Made by a program: the position numbers and the translations under genes | Part shown: piece after piece, positions 11,214 through 24,000 of the stretch | Layout: every line of letters starts with the position of its first letter | Position numbering within the stretch: position 1 is the first letter of the stretch | Assembly: GCA_949825025.1 (NCBI GenBank) | Contig: OX463788.1 | Location: forward strand, 28,157,036 to 28,221,035 | Length of the DNA stretch: 64,000 bases | Direction: 5' to 3' | Source of the DNA: Siphlonurus alternatus | Taxonomy: Eukaryota > Arthropoda > Insecta > Ephemeroptera > Siphlonuridae | Notes under the pieces: generated by a model | Databases searched by the model: none | What the model saw: only the letters and a program-made list of their open reading frames with translations | What the model was told of the DNA's origin: nothing

Positions 11214-11568
11214 ATGTCAGCCACAGAATTGAAGATTCATGATGCTATACATTTTAGTTTAAATTGTCATGACGTTCGCCACGAGCTGTCGTGTTTGGTG
11301 ATCTGACATGACCCGGTCGGTCAAACCCAATTAATATAAACCACTGCGCCATAAATGACACGTACGTATACCTCCTCAAGTTCCTCACCGGCTTTTTCAA
11401 ATAATTGAGTAAAATAATTTGAAAAATAAAAACATGCAGAAAGAAAATATATATAATAAAATAATTTAGAACAAAAATATTACTATTAATTAATTTAAGC
11501 CCGTACGTGTTATATTCAATATATTGACTGTATTAAACGATATACATGCATTAATTTTTACATGCAAA

Positions 11569-11736
11569 CAGGCGCGGATCCAGGGGGGGCTGGGGGGCTG
11601 CAGCCCCCCCCCCCTCCTCCCGAAATTTTGGATTTAACATGGGCAATATAGGCATTTCCCCCACTTCAATTTTTTTTAACATTGGCCTTATAAAGGCAGC
11701 CCCCCCCCCCGAAATTTTTTTCTGGATCCGCGCCTG
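11569..11736. mobile_element. G-rich hAT-like MITE, 8-bp TSD CATGCAAA
   Basis: Terminal inverted repeat CAGGCGCGGATCCAG; duplication CATGCAAA at 11,561-11,568 and 11,737-11,744. At 168 bp it is the cleanest copy of this family here and so probably the youngest. Confidence 0.92.
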
Positions 11737-12162
11737 CATGCAAATATGTCATTAACTTAAGTTAATACGTTAATTATTGAAAGATGCAATGTCTTGCTTA
11801 TAATGTAATTAAACAATTTAAACAAATATTATTATGGAGTTCGATCAAGTTTTCTTATTGTATATAAGGATTCCATGAAAAATCGTTTTCAATAGAAAAA
11901 GGATGTCATTCATGCATGCAATATACCGAAACTTTAGAGCATCATGCAGTTACAAATATTTTAAAAATATGTTATTATATTGTATAAATTTTCCAAACAG
12001 ATAATACATAAGGCCCCGCGCGGGTCATTATTATTTTTTCTAATATATATTTATTCCAATTTTATATTTTTATAATATATATTATTATGACATATTACAT
12101 ATATGTGTATATATATTATATTCATATAGCCTTCATACATTTTCAAATTTTTTACAAAAGAA

Positions 12163-12883
12163 CCCTGCTGAAATTTCTTGAACAAGATCTTGGACAAGTC
12201 TTGGACAAGTTTTGACCAAGATCTTGAGCAATAATCTTGCCAAGATCTTGGCAAGATCTTGTGCAAGATCTTGGCAAGATATTTTCTTGTTGAAGATCTT
12301 GGCAAGATCTTGGTAAGATTATTGCTCATGATCTTGGTCAAAACTCAAAACTTGTCCAAGACTTGCACAAGATCTTGGTCAAAACTTCTTCAAGACTTGC
12401 GCAAATTTTGCCCAAGATCTTGAGCCCAAATAATCTTACCAAGATTTTGCCAAGATCTTGGCAAGATATTTTCTTGTGCAAGATCTTGGTAACATTATTG
12501 GGGCTCTAGATCTTTCACAAGACTTGCAACTGATTTGTACTTTCACATACATTTATCCATCATCTGAAAAAAATAAAGAGTTAGTTTTTTTCTCGTATGC
12601 ATAGTACATAATAGTTTTCGTTATAAGTTCGGCAGTTGTCTTGCTGGTTTCCTTTCTGTGGATAATGGATATTCATCCTGCTTCATCTCTCCGCTCAGCG
12701 CACAATGAATCCTCTCACTCTATCCATGCACGTACGCTACGGCTAGGCTTGCGGAACCTGGGGATCAAAGACATATTTAAAGGATATTCGATAAAATTAG
12801 ACATGCAAGATCTTGCTCAAGACAATTGCAAAAGGTAATGTGCAAATCTTGCTCAAGATCTTGCTCAAGAATTTTGAGCAGGG
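12163..12883. mobile_element. CAAGATCTTG-rich element with CCCTGCT ends
   Basis: Left end CCCTGCTGAAATTTCTTG, right end CAAGAATTTTGAGCAGGG. The interior is packed with the 10-mer palindrome CAAGATCTTG in many variants (GGCAAGATCTTG, GTCAAAACTTG). A further right end of the same type at 14,773-14,798 suggests a second, nested or adjacent copy. No coding content; the duplication could not be read. Confidence 0.7.
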
Positions 12884-13549
12884 ATGCATAATATACAGTA
12901 TATATTTAAAAATGCATGATTAACAATTTTTGTACTGTAAAACAAATTTAAACACTTGACTACTGTACAACGATGTTAACTTAATACATATACAACCACA
13001 ATTTATTGCATTAACTTAGATGCATGCATATTATATAATATGCATACATTGCAGTACTAGTATACATACCTTTATCAACTTTATACAAACCAAATACTGC
13101 TATGCCATTGATTTATGCACACAACAACCAAGTTTTGTCGATCTGGTATGGTTGTCGAATCCTTGATTAGAATCCATCACATCCCGGCCATGTTTGCAAG
13201 CCGCTCAGCAAGCAGGAAGCAGGTCAAGCCATCGAAATGTCATTAAAAAAACAGACAATTTTGTGTGAGCTTAACAATATATTAAACAAAAACAACTATA
13301 CATAATTTAAAGCTTACCTGGAACTGTGTAATAACTACTAATTAGCACAAATACACACAAAATCTTAAAGTTTCTTCACCAGCTTCAATTTTCACCAACC
13401 GTCCATCTTAACTGTTATAAAAAAATCGGTCATGCGCATTGCATTTGTTTCACACCGTCCACTTGCGCAGTCCCCTTGCGCAATGAAAACGCGTGCAAGA
13501 TTTCTTCTTGCTCAAGTCTATTACTTGCAATGCCCAAGACAAAAAATCT
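12884..13549. other. Spacer between CAAGATCTTG blocks, nothing recognised
   Basis: AT-rich with ATGCATGCAT-type motifs. No gene or inverted repeat was identified. Confidence 0.4.
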
Positions 13550-14600
13550 TGGGTAAGAAAAAACTTTTTGATCAAGATTGTCATTTTAAACATGATGGTA
13601 ACTTGTCCGAGAAATAATATTGAGATAAATATGAAAACATGTTGAAGATTTTTTCTTGCTCAAGATTAAATCTTGCGTAAGAAACGATTTCTTGAACAAG
13701 ATTGTCATTTTAATCAAGATGATAACTTCTCCAAGAAATAATACTGAGAAAAATATGAAAACTTGTCCAAGATTTTTACTTGCTCAAGTCTATTAATTGC
13801 TCAAGATGTAAATCTTGAGTACGAAATGACTTCTTGAACAAGATTGTCATTTTAAACAAGACGGTAACTTGCCCAAGAAATAATCTTGAGATAAATATGA
13901 AAAAGTTTGTAAGATTTCTTTCTTGCTCAAGTCTATTACTTGCCCAAGATATGAAACTTGACTATGAAACTTGACTTGAACAAGATTGTCATTTTAAACA
14001 AGACGGTAACTTCTACAAGAAATAATCTTGAGAAAAATATGAAAACTTGTCTAAGATTTTTACTTGCTCAAGTCTATTACTTGCTCAAGATGTAAATATT
14101 GCGTAAGAAATGACTTCTTGAACAAGATTGTCATTTTAAGCAAGATGATAACTTGTCCAAGAAATAATCTTGAGAAAAATATGAAAAATTGTGTAAGATA
14201 TTTTTTCTTGCTCAAGTATATTACTTGCTTAAGATTAAATCTTGCGTAAGAAACGATTTCTTGAACAAGATTGTCATTTTAAACAAAACGGTAACTTCTC
14301 CAAGAAATAATCTTGAGAAAAATATGATAACTTGTTTAAGATTTTTTTCTTGAGCAAGTTAATTACTTGCCAAGATGTTGTTCTTGCGTAAGAAATGACT
14401 TCTTGAACAAGATTACCATCGTGCGCAAGACGGTAACTAGCTCAAGAAATAATCTTGAGATAAATTCGAAAACACGAGCAAGATTTTCTATCTTGCAAAG
14501 AATATTTTCCTGCGCAAGTGAGTTTCTTGTTAAGATTGTGATCTTGTGTAAGAAATGACGTCTTGAATAAGATTATTATTTTGCTCAAGATCTTGTTGAA
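13550..14600. repeat. Tandem array, ~142-bp unit, CTTGAACAAGATTGTC
   Basis: The landmark ATTGTCATTTTAA recurs about every 142 bp (near 13,701, 13,843, 13,985, 14,128, 14,269), with decayed units at each edge, about eight units in all. Every unit is made of CTTG...CAAG half-sites like those of 12,163-12,883, so the array probably arose inside that element family. Confidence 0.85.
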
Positions 14601-14739
14601 ACAAAAATATCTTATTTTGTAATTTTTTCCACATTTTTGGCTAAAATATTATTTTTAGAAAGATAATATCCAATAATAATATTACAGACCAGCACTGAAC
14701 ACTCAACCCTGTTGCGCCTCTTTCTTGGTCTTCTCGTGT

Positions 14740-14798
14740 TTACTTGGCAAGATCTTGTCAAGATCTTGCAAAGATATGCTCAAGATTTTTGAGCAGGG
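14740..14798. mobile_element. Right end of a CAAGATCTTG element
   Basis: GGCAAGATCTTGTCAAGATC followed by CAAGATTTTTGAGCAGGG, the same terminus as at 12,866-12,883. With 12,163 it could bound a 2.6-kb element that includes the 142-bp array. Confidence 0.6.
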
Positions 14799-14819
14799 AA
14801 ATTTCAATATATTTACATA

Positions 14820-15180
14820 ATTTCTTTAAATATTTATAAAAAATTGTTATTAATTGATAAAATTTATACAATATACGTTTCTTAAACAACTTAACTCAAT
14901 ATATGTGTTTATTTTATTTTTTTTTATTTATATAAATATATTTACTCCATTAATTTTAATTGTTAATTAAAATTAATTAATTATAATTGTTAATTATAAT
15001 CAATTAATTAATTATAATTAAAATTAATTTAATATTTAATGTCAATATTAAATTATATTTATTAAATTAATAATTTAATTATAAGTATTTATTGTCAATA
15101 TATTTTTTCTAATAATTAATTAATCAACAAATTTTAAATTAATTTTATTATATTTAAGTAATCAAATTATTTAGATTTAA
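14820..15180. repeat. TTAATTAATT-type low-complexity DNA
   Basis: Almost pure A/T with repeated AATTAATTA words; nothing else seen. Confidence 0.8.
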
Positions 15181-15399
15181 AGATTCCCAGGGTAGGGAAC
15201 GACGCCATCTTGCTCGTCAATTTAGGGTCCATCGTATGCGCCCTACAAAAATGGCGTCGGTAGGGGACGAAAAAGGGAGCGAAGTAGGGGACGAAAAGTA
15301 ATGGGAAGCAAATTCAATATGGCGGAAGGTGATTTTTAGGGAAGGGTAGTAGACATAGTAGACGAGATGAGAGAATTGGGACAGCGCCATACAATTTAC

Positions 15400-15520
15400 A
15401 ATGCAGATGGTTGCGCTCGATCGCCATCTTACGTTGGAGATTTGCCTCAGTAGCTCTAATGCTATTGGTATAGAGATAACCTATCCATACATACAAAATC
15501 CTTGGATAATACAGAGATAG
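15400..15520. repeat. Dispersed repeat CCTATCCATACATACA, plus orientation
   Basis: CGCCATCTTACGTTGGAG, TTTGCCTCAGTAGCTC and CCTATCCATACATACAAAAT match 33,955-34,060 in inverse and 37,440-37,480 directly. Upstream, 15,184-15,350 is rich in GTAGGGGACGAAAA and ATGGCGG motifs, similar to 6,290-6,340 inverted. Confidence 0.6.
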
Positions 15521-15608
15521 AACTCTCCCATCATGGAGGAAATAGACAGGAGCGGCAGGAGCGCACTCTATTGGAGTCCGCCATGTTATGAAGGGAGATA
15601 AGAGTGTT

Positions 15609-15828
15609 CAAGGTTGGCTTTATACAGGTTAAGCCTCCGATTTGACCAATGTAAACGGGCTTAGCCAATCAGATTCAAGTATTCCAGGACCCATCGTGCC
15701 GCGAAACTTTGAATGCGCCCATGATGCAATGCTATTTTTGAATTTTCGCGGTGCAATGGGTCCTGGAAATAGTGGAAAAATGACGCACGAAATACGCACG
15801 TGGCTTAACCTGTATAAAGCCAACCTTG
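15609..15828. mobile_element. hAT-like MITE, 8-bp TSD AGAGTGTT, with empty site in the other arm
   Basis: Palindromic 220-bp element, ends CAAGGTTGGCTTTATACAGG. AGAGTGTT flanks it at 15,601-15,608 and 15,829-15,836. The mirror position in the right arm (20,031-20,038, reverse) has AGAGTGTT once between the same neighbours, the pre-insertion state. Confidence 0.93.
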
Positions 15829-16797
15829 AGAGTGTTAACCGATACTAGCAGCTCTCGCGGTAGATTTTGGAAACAGAGAGGCTGACAAGCGCGCCATCTC
15901 TACGTGATAAAAGAACTGAACGTAACATCGTAAAACAATGTTAACTCCGGGTTGCGAGATCCGATGATCGAAGTTCGATGGACGATTTACATTATTTTTT
16001 ATTGCTAGACAACAGCTCAAATCACCGCGATGTGAAAAATATTCTTGCATACCTTATTAAATTTCCAGTCTTCTACATGTGTTCTGGATACTCCAAGGCA
16101 CAAATTTCACTGCCAAATAATTTACCGAAATAGCTTGTGTATTTGCAGGATTGCACCAATATGCATCACCCACTTAGCTATGCTGTATTTAATTTCTGGC
16201 GTGATTCTAATGGACAAAAAGATCCTTATCGTTAATGGTAATTAAGATTGAAGCTAAAACAAACAAAAAATTGCACAATCAAGCCAATTTATTGAGCAAA
16301 TGGAAGGTAATTAATTGACGTACGTGTTCACAAAAACTTCACAACATAAACATGTGAGCGGAAGGCTGGCGGGGCGGCAGCGAGCAGCCGGAGCAGCGCC
16401 GCAGTGCAGCAGAAGAGGGGAGGGAGAGAGGCGGGAAATGTTCTACAGCTGCATTATATTTTGTAACATTTATCAAATTTTATTTTCGTATTCTTAACTG
16501 CAGCATAGCAAAATAACCCTTATATAGACATGCAAGCTCTGTTGAATTTGTTTGAATATTAACAAAGTTCAATGACTTAATGTGTTTGTATTTGAAGTCT
16601 TGTAAATATTTATGTAATTATAGTAATAAAATTATTAAAAAACATTTTTCATTTAAACAAATTTTTTTACTACATCATGATCCCGCTCGTTAATTCATTT
16701 TGATGCCTTTCATAAAATCGATCGAAGTAAGATGCACACTATATTAAGGTCGATTTTCCTACCAGTTGCCATGATAAACTATATAGCATTATATAAT

Positions 16798-17074
16798 GGT
16801 GAATGGAATTTTTAAAGTCTTTTTCAATTAAAGTTATTTTTCATTTAATGAAATTGACAGTGCACAAAAATTATAAATATGTGCGTTTTGGATACTCACT
16901 TTCACTTTCCATTTAATGGTAACGTAATAAAGTAATAAATAAGATGTAAATTTTAGTGACATTTTTTTTCACTAATAAAATATATTATGTTTATAATTTT
17001 TGTACGTGCACTGTCAATTTCATTAAATGAAAAATAACTTTAATTGAAAAAGACTTTAAAAATTCCATTTCACC
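16798..17074. mobile_element. 277-bp palindromic MITE, GGTGAATGGAATTTTTAAAG ends
   Basis: Inserted in the left arm of the 4.4-kb palindrome. ATAAT flanks both ends, and the other arm has the site once (GCATTATATAATATCCC, reverse of about 19,067-19,083). This means a 5-bp duplication, or a 2-bp AT duplication plus a 3-base slip. Confidence 0.82.
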
Positions 17075-17081
17075 ATAATAT

Positions 17082-19069
17082 CCCTTCTCGAAGAAAAAGC
17101 GTAGTGGTCAAGTAGTTGACCACTCTCAAGTGGTAATTTCGCCAAGTGGTCCTGGTCAATAGGTGGTCACGGTCGTAAGTGCATGGTCACGGTCAGGTCA
17201 AGTTGTCGCCCTAGTGGTCAACTCAAATGGTCGACTCTAGTGGTCACCATGACCACTTGGCGAAATTACCACTTGTGTGGTCCAACCTGCGACTACTTAA
17301 GTGGTCACTCTAATGGTCACTCTAATGGTCATTCTAGTGGTCACTCTCGTGGTCGGTTTCAAGTGGTCAAAAAGCCGTTTGTGGATGTCTTCGCACGCCG
17401 TTCAACAGGATGCCACAGAAAATAAAAATTATTGCTGGAACATGAAATAAAATTATTCCTCCACCTTTTTAACTTGAATTAATAAAATAAATTCAAGGTA
17501 GAAACATAACAAACATGACGAGAAAAATAATTAAGTCACATAAAATTTTACAATGAGGAAACACGTACAATATATAAGAAATTCTTTCATTTGATTGTTT
17601 TTATCGCACTTAAAATCAGTGATGCAACGCTTCGCGAAGCTTCGAGCGAAATTTCGCTAGTTTCGCGAATATTCGCGAAGTTTCGCAAGCCAAGTTTCGC
17701 GCGAAACTTCGCGAAATTGATATATTTGAATTTCCCGCTCTACTTTTTCGAATCGTATTTAATGAATACGCTGTTTTTCTTCCTAATTTTACTTTAATGA
17801 CAGGTTTAATTGCATAAATGAATTAAAAAAGAGTTTAATTTAATTTATTAGATATAAAAGAATTTATTTATTTTTTATTAATTTTAAAAATTACTTTTAA
17901 TTATTTTTAAAATCATTTAACACATTCGAAGTTTTGCAGGTCATGAATGGGGCCATTTTATCTTGTTTTCTTAATTTTTTGATGAATATATATGAAAAAT
18001 CGCATTGCGACAGTCATTTTTTAAATTTCGCGAAATTTTCGCGAAGTTTCGCGAATATTCACGAGAAAGTTTCGCACACCATGTTTCGCGCTAAGTTTTG
18101 CATCTCTGCTTAAAATACAATAAACATGCAATTATTTTTATTTGTTCTCTTACATCTGCATCTCAAAACATAGCATTCTTTAATAAAATAGGAATATTTT
18201 TGAAGTATAATTACCATCAACGGCTCTGTTTCGGCGGTTATTTTTATCATGTCTCAAGAGCCGATAAACATTGACTGTTTAAGGCTACCTGGAACAAATT
18301 ATATGACACAAAGTACCAAGAAAATCACAAAACAGCATTTCATAATAAGTTTTAATTACTAAAAAGGTACTTATCTGATATAAAACTGCTTGATAAGACG
18401 ATAATTCTGAACTCTGCAAACTCTCTGCTCCTCGTGTGCCGACGCCATGTTTTTCTCTATCACGTAACATCGCGCATGCGCACTCAATTGACCACTTGTT
18501 AAGTGGTCAGAATCTGACCACTTGTTAAGTAGTCAGAATCTGACCACTTGACAAGTGGTCAGAATTATTCGACCATTGACGTAAGTGGTCAAAAAATTAT
18601 GACCACTAAGCAGCTGACCATTTACAAACTCCCGACCACTTAACAGAGCATGTCCAAAGATATGACCATTTATCATCTGACCATTCATGAAATGGTCAAG
18701 TAGTCATGACCACTAGAACTTGACCACTAAGTGCAGTGACCTGACCATTCATTTAAGTGGTCGCCAAATCCGGACCACTTACAAGAGGTCAATATTTATG
18801 ACCTGACCATTTATTTAAATGGTCACAAAATTTTGACCATTTACCCAAGTGGTCAAACATCTCGACCACTAAGAACTTGACCACTTAAATCAGTGACCTG
18901 ACCATTCATTTAAGTGGTCGCCTGACCCGGACCACCTATCAAGAGGTCAATATTTATGACCATTTATGACCTGACCATTCATTTAGGTGGTCCGACCACT
19001 TATTCAAGTGGTCTGACTACTCATTTTAGGTGGTCAAATTGTGACCACTCCACTATTTTTCGACAAGGG
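17082..19069. mobile_element. AAGTGGTCA-repeat element, copy 1
   Basis: Ends CCCTTCTCGAAGAAAAAG and CTATTTTTCGACAAGGG. Both subterminal zones (17,100-17,370 and 18,480-19,055) are filled with TGACCACTT / AAGTGGTCA in both orientations, about twenty or more sites. The middle (TTAACTTGAATTAATAAAAT; GAGCCGATAAACATT; AAGGTACTTATCTGAT) is shared with copy 2 at 21,090-24,740. Dense subterminal short repeats are what transposase-binding zones look like; that role is inference. Confidence 0.8.
17617..18108. mobile_element. TTTCGCGAA-rich hAT-like element, 8-bp TSD CTTAAAAT
   Basis: Ends CAGTGATGCAAC and TTTTGCATCTCTG, flanked by CTTAAAAT at 17,609-17,616 and 18,109-18,116. Both ends are full of GCGAAACTTCGCGAAATT variants, giving many overlapping TTCGCGAA palindromes. 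It is inserted into the AAGTGGTCA element. Confidence 0.9.
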
Positions 19070-20043
19070 ATATTATATAATGCTAGTTTATCATGGCAAT
19101 CGGTAGGAAAATCGACCTTAATATAGTGTGCATCATCTTACTTCGATCGATTTTATGAAAGGCATAAAAATGAATTAACGAGCGGGATCATGATATAGTA
19201 AAAAAATTTGTTGCAATGAAAAATGTTTTTTAATAATTTTATTACTATAATTACATAAATATTTACAAAACTTCAAATACAAACACATTAAGTCATTGAA
19301 CTTTGTTAATATTCAAACAAATTCAACAGAGCTTAATTGTCTATAAGGGTTATATTTTGTTATGCTGCAGTTAAGAATACGAAAATAAAATTTGATAAAT
19401 GTTACAAAATATAATGCAGCTGTAGAACATTTCCCGCCTCTCTCCCTCCCCTCTTCTGCTGCGCTGCGGCGCTGCTCCGGCTGCTCGCTGCCGCCCCGCC
19501 AGCCTTCCGCTCACATGTTTATGTTGTGAAGTTTTCGTGAACACGTACGTCAATTAATTACCTTCCATTTGCTCAATAAATTGGCTTGATTGTGCAATTT
19601 TTTGTTTGTTTTAGCTTCAATCTTAATTACCATTAACGATAAGGAGCTTTTTGTCCTTTAGAATCACGCCAGAAATTAAATACAGCATAGCTAAGTGGGT
19701 GATGCATATTGGTGCAATCCTGCAAATACACAAGCTATTTCGGTAAATTATTAGGCAGTGAAATTTGTGACTTGGAGTATCCAGAACACATGTAGAAGAC
19801 TGGAAATTTAATAAGGTATGCAAGAATATTTTTCATTTCGCGGTGATTTGAGCTGTTGTCTAGCAATAAAAAATAATGTAAATCGTCCATCGAACTTCGG
19901 ATCTCGCAACCCGATCTGAGTTAACATTGTTTTACGATGTTACGTTCAGTTCTTTTATTACGTAGAGATGGCGCGCTTGTCAGCCTCTCTGTTTCCAAAA
20001 TCTACCGCGAGAGCTGCTAGTATCGGTTAACACTCTTATCTCC

Positions 20044-20475
20044 AGTTTGGACCACTTCTTGGGAATCCTTCTATATATTATCCTTCTTGTCTCCCATGTT
20101 AACGACTTGTGACGAAAACACTAACGCCATCTCTTAGTGCGTTGGGAAGACGAGCAGGTCAGAACAGAAGACGTATTCCACCGCAGCCATGCGCAATCGT
20201 GCGCAATTCGATTCTTTTCGTAACACCAGCCTCCCGCGTGAAATTCAAACATTTTTTTGGTAACTCGCGTTCCTAGTTCCAACGTTAATTAATTCCTCTA
20301 CTTTTTTTGCGTATCTTCCAGAGATAGCAGATCGAGTGCATGCATTTTTGATGTACAATAATGATTAAAAGAATGCCATTAATAAAAAAAACAATAATAA
20401 AATGATAATTAAATACATGAATACTCAAAATTAAGTCGATAAGTTATTTCATATAACAAAAGACTCGGCTATACT
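20044..20475. other. Spacer, nothing recognised
   Basis: Unique-looking sequence without an open frame of note. Confidence 0.4.
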
Positions 20476-20765
20476 TAGAGACCTCCGTGTATTATGGCTA
20501 GAAATTTTGATGGGCTGAGCGTGGGCCCGTGGTCCAAGTGTGGAGTACGTGTGGCGGCGCTGCTGCGCGCATAGCATGGGCACGGTTAGGTCACGTACGG
20601 CCGGCCCGGCTTTCAGCTGCACGCGCAGCTGGTAGCCATGCAGCGAGAGCCGGGCCATGCCGAACCGCGCCCATGCGATGCAGCAGCGCCGCCACACTTG
20701 GACCACCACGCTCAGGCCATCAAAATTTCTAGCCATAAGACACGAAGGGCTCTAAGGGTCTCTAA
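20476..20765. mobile_element. GC-rich palindromic MITE
   Basis: Arms TTAGAGACCTCCGTGT, ATGGCTAGAAATTTTGATGG and GGTCCAAGTGTGG pair with their complements at 20,690-20,765; the centre is very GC-rich (GCCGGCCCGGC). The open frames on both strands here are mirror artefacts. The duplication is not legible. Confidence 0.8.
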
Positions 20766-21089
20766 TATAATAATTATTATACAAATACTTTAAATTTATA
20801 TTCGCTCTGCATGATAATTGACCGAGTAAAATTTAATACACTAATTATATTATTATATTGTACAAATAAATGTTGATTGTGAACTTTTTTAATTATAGAG
20901 ACAGGACTGACAGGAGTTTTTTTCAATTAAATTAAAAAAAGTAGCATAAGATATCGCCTAATTACTATTTATATATAAAATATAATTTCATAGAGAGTTC
21001 GCTTTAATTTTTATTGATGTTCATTAATTACACGAATACTAATCACGCGTTTCGAAATACGAGTATTATATTATATCTTAGAAATCAGT

Positions 21090-24000
21090 CACTTTCAAGT
21101 GGTCAAATTAAACGGTTTTTTAGTATTTTCTCGCTATAATATATATATATCCGCTCCATCATCTCATCACGATGCAGTTTTTTCCCGTTTAAGCCAATAG
21201 CTACTAGATAGATAAATTATAACTGGAACCAGTAAAGAAATTATTCTTTCACATTTTTAACTTGAATTATTATAATGTAATTATAATACTTTGTAATAAT
21301 TCAAGATATAAAACGTACGTGACAAACAAATAGGACGAGAAACATATCGTCGTTGTAGCGCGTTTTTGGCCGATCTTCCAGTTGTAAGTTATGACTCCAT
21401 GGCCGATCTATATATTGTAAGTTATAACTCTCTGGCTGATCTGCATATTGTAAGTTATGGCCTTCTGGCTGATCTGCAATTTTTCTAATTGTTCAGGAGA
21501 AGCAAAAAACTGATTATCTCCGGAAATATTAATTGGAAATTAAAATCCTGTATACAGCACTTTTATAATGTAAATACGATAAAAAATACGTATAAAAGTC
21601 CATCGGTCATCTTTAAAAAATAATAATAATAAATAAATGAAATTTGCCATAATCCGACAGGGCTTGAAAATGCATGTAATAATCCTCTCTCACGTTGTTA
21701 ACTCGGCTAGAAATTAAAAACACGATGTAATAGAATTACAGAATTAATTAAAATTAATGAAACGCGCTCGTCTTCAATATTTATTTATATATACGTCGCG
21801 TATATATGCATATATATGATACCCGTATTTTTTTCAGCTACTTAAACATTTTCATGGTTCGTTTTCTAGCTGACAAATAAAAATGCATGGGTAAGACATA
21901 AAATTACTGTGTATTACTATAATATTATTTCATGTTTATCATTATTTTAATTTTAGGGGAAAAAAAAGCGGCTGTGCAGGGACTATAAAAAAAGTTTATT
22001 TATTAAAAATAGAATCGAACACAGCCGAGTTTGGGTGATTTTAGCATCGTCGATCGCTGATAATGTCGATTTTTTTTTGTGTAATAAATAACAGCAATGC
22101 AAAATAGGCAATTATAAGTTCATTAATTGCAATTGATGCAAAAAAATTAGCTTGCTTAGCATGCTACTTGTTTTACAGGTCTGCACATAAACGCGGAAAT
22201 TAAACGTAACCAAGACGATTAAATATCACAGCGAGTTCTATGCTCGATCGAAGAATACTTTGTTAATAGACGCGTAGCAGAATTCCATTGCTGAATTAAT
22301 CATAAAAATATATTTACGCTATTTTATAATTTATTTATGCTAAATTTTATTTATAACAACAAATATTAATATGGTACGTCGATCACTATAATTCTATCAT
22401 AGGTACGTATATAATGGGCGGGATTCACGAAGCCGGAAGTGAGCGTTGTGCTTCGCGGTATCTCGCGATTTTTTTTCTTTCGTCTTTTCAGGTTCATACG
22501 ATAATAATATAATATATCAATATTATAATAGTATAATATTGATAGCACACGTTGGACCGTCAATGAATTAACAAAAGTTATGTACGTGTCTGCTAGAAGA
22601 GACCAATTAGCTGTCGTTGTTCGACTCTTTTCAAGCGAGCATAAAAACATGTTTTTACAAACTTTTAACATCTCACAATATATTATTATACGTGCAGCGA
22701 TATATGGTAGAAAAAATATAAAATAACTTGCAAAAAAATAATAATAATAATATAATTTTATTTGCTAATTTTTCCTAGTTATATAAGAACGTCCTAGAGT
22801 ATATTATAATTGCTAAAAAAAATGTAAAACTATGCTAGCTATATATCGTAAAATAATAATTTTATTTAAATACCGGTATTTTTTATCTATTATAGTTATT
22901 ACGACACTCTACAATATGATATATGCATGCAAGTTACAGATCTTTGTGACGCCTTTATTGTGGTTAGTTGCAATATTTTCCCCCACAGGCAGATGTGTAT
23001 CAAAATTAACATACTAATAAAAGCTTAATTATTTCTTTCCGATATACTGTAGGGCGCGCGCCGCAATAACAAAATAATATTTATAATCAAAATCACAACA
23101 ATTTTGAAAAAAATCACATTTACTTATTAAGTTAATTATTATTAATTATTATACACGTAGCTGAACCATATAATTACGAGTTATTCAATCGTTGCATGCA
23201 TGATTCCAGATTTTAGAGATCACCCGATGCAATCTGGAGAGATATTTTGTTACTTGATTGATTAAATGTTAATTGGCCGTTAGGAAAATTATTCTTTGCA
23301 GCCAGAAGAAGTAAATAACTGGATTGAATAAATTTATGATTTAAGTTTTTGCTCTGTGTTGATATTTTGTTACGTGTTATTTGCAAACAGCTGATTTCGC
23401 GGGCCTCGCCCCTTTTTTTATTATTTTTCTAGCATTTAAATGAAAATTATTAGGAAAATACCACTAATGCCATCTTGTGTCAAATTTTGCACTCTTTCGA
23501 ATGGCGCAATAAAACAAAAGTTGTAACTTTTGACATTTCGGCCACTCGTCCCTGGCAAAAATAAAGCTGATCAGCCAGAGAGTCATAACTTACAATATAT
23601 AGATCGGCCATGGAGTCATAACTTACAACTGGAAGATCGGCCAAAAACGCGCTACAACGACGATATATCTATAATATACATACCAATTTTACGCTCCATA
23701 TGCAATATAAAGCACTTTTTAATACATTTACTTTATTAAATTATTCCTAACTTATTAATTTTAATTTAATTTCTTTAGTATTTTTTTAACTTTTTACAGC
23801 AAAATGAAGGAATAATATTTTTTAATTCATACTTTATAAATAAAAAAAAATATATATATGAAAAAAAAACACGTTGATTATTAAAGATTTATAATTATTA
23901 TATAATAAATAAAATACATAATAAAATATGAACATCTTTGAAGAATAATTACCAACGGCTTTCATCTCGGCGTCTTTTTTATCAAGTTCCAAGAGCCGAT

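Larger units (their letters stand above)
15594..20043. mobile_element. 4.4-kb composite palindromic element
   Basis: The arm 15,594-17,081 (minus two later insertions) is repeated inverted at 19,070-20,043: GGAGATAAGAGTGTTAACC, AACATCGTAAAACAATGTTAAC, a GC-rich GGCTGGCGGGGCGGCAG block and TTGCCATGATAAACTA all recur in reverse. The centre is the AAGTGGTCA-repeat element 17,082-19,069. Small open frames in the arms (such as 16,315-16,497) occur mirror-wise and are by-products of the repeat. No transposase found. Confidence 0.85.

Noticed and set aside
13550..14600. CRISPR-like array
   Set aside because: Units are whole tandem repeats of 142 bp without unique spacers, in a eukaryotic transposon context.
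20449..20736. 95-codon GC-rich frame and its opposite-strand partner
   Set aside because: Both are by-products of the GC-rich palindromic MITE.
22366..22671. 101-codon minus-strand frame in the 2.3-kb element
   Set aside because: No transposase motif; AT-rich, YYY/KKK-biased content.
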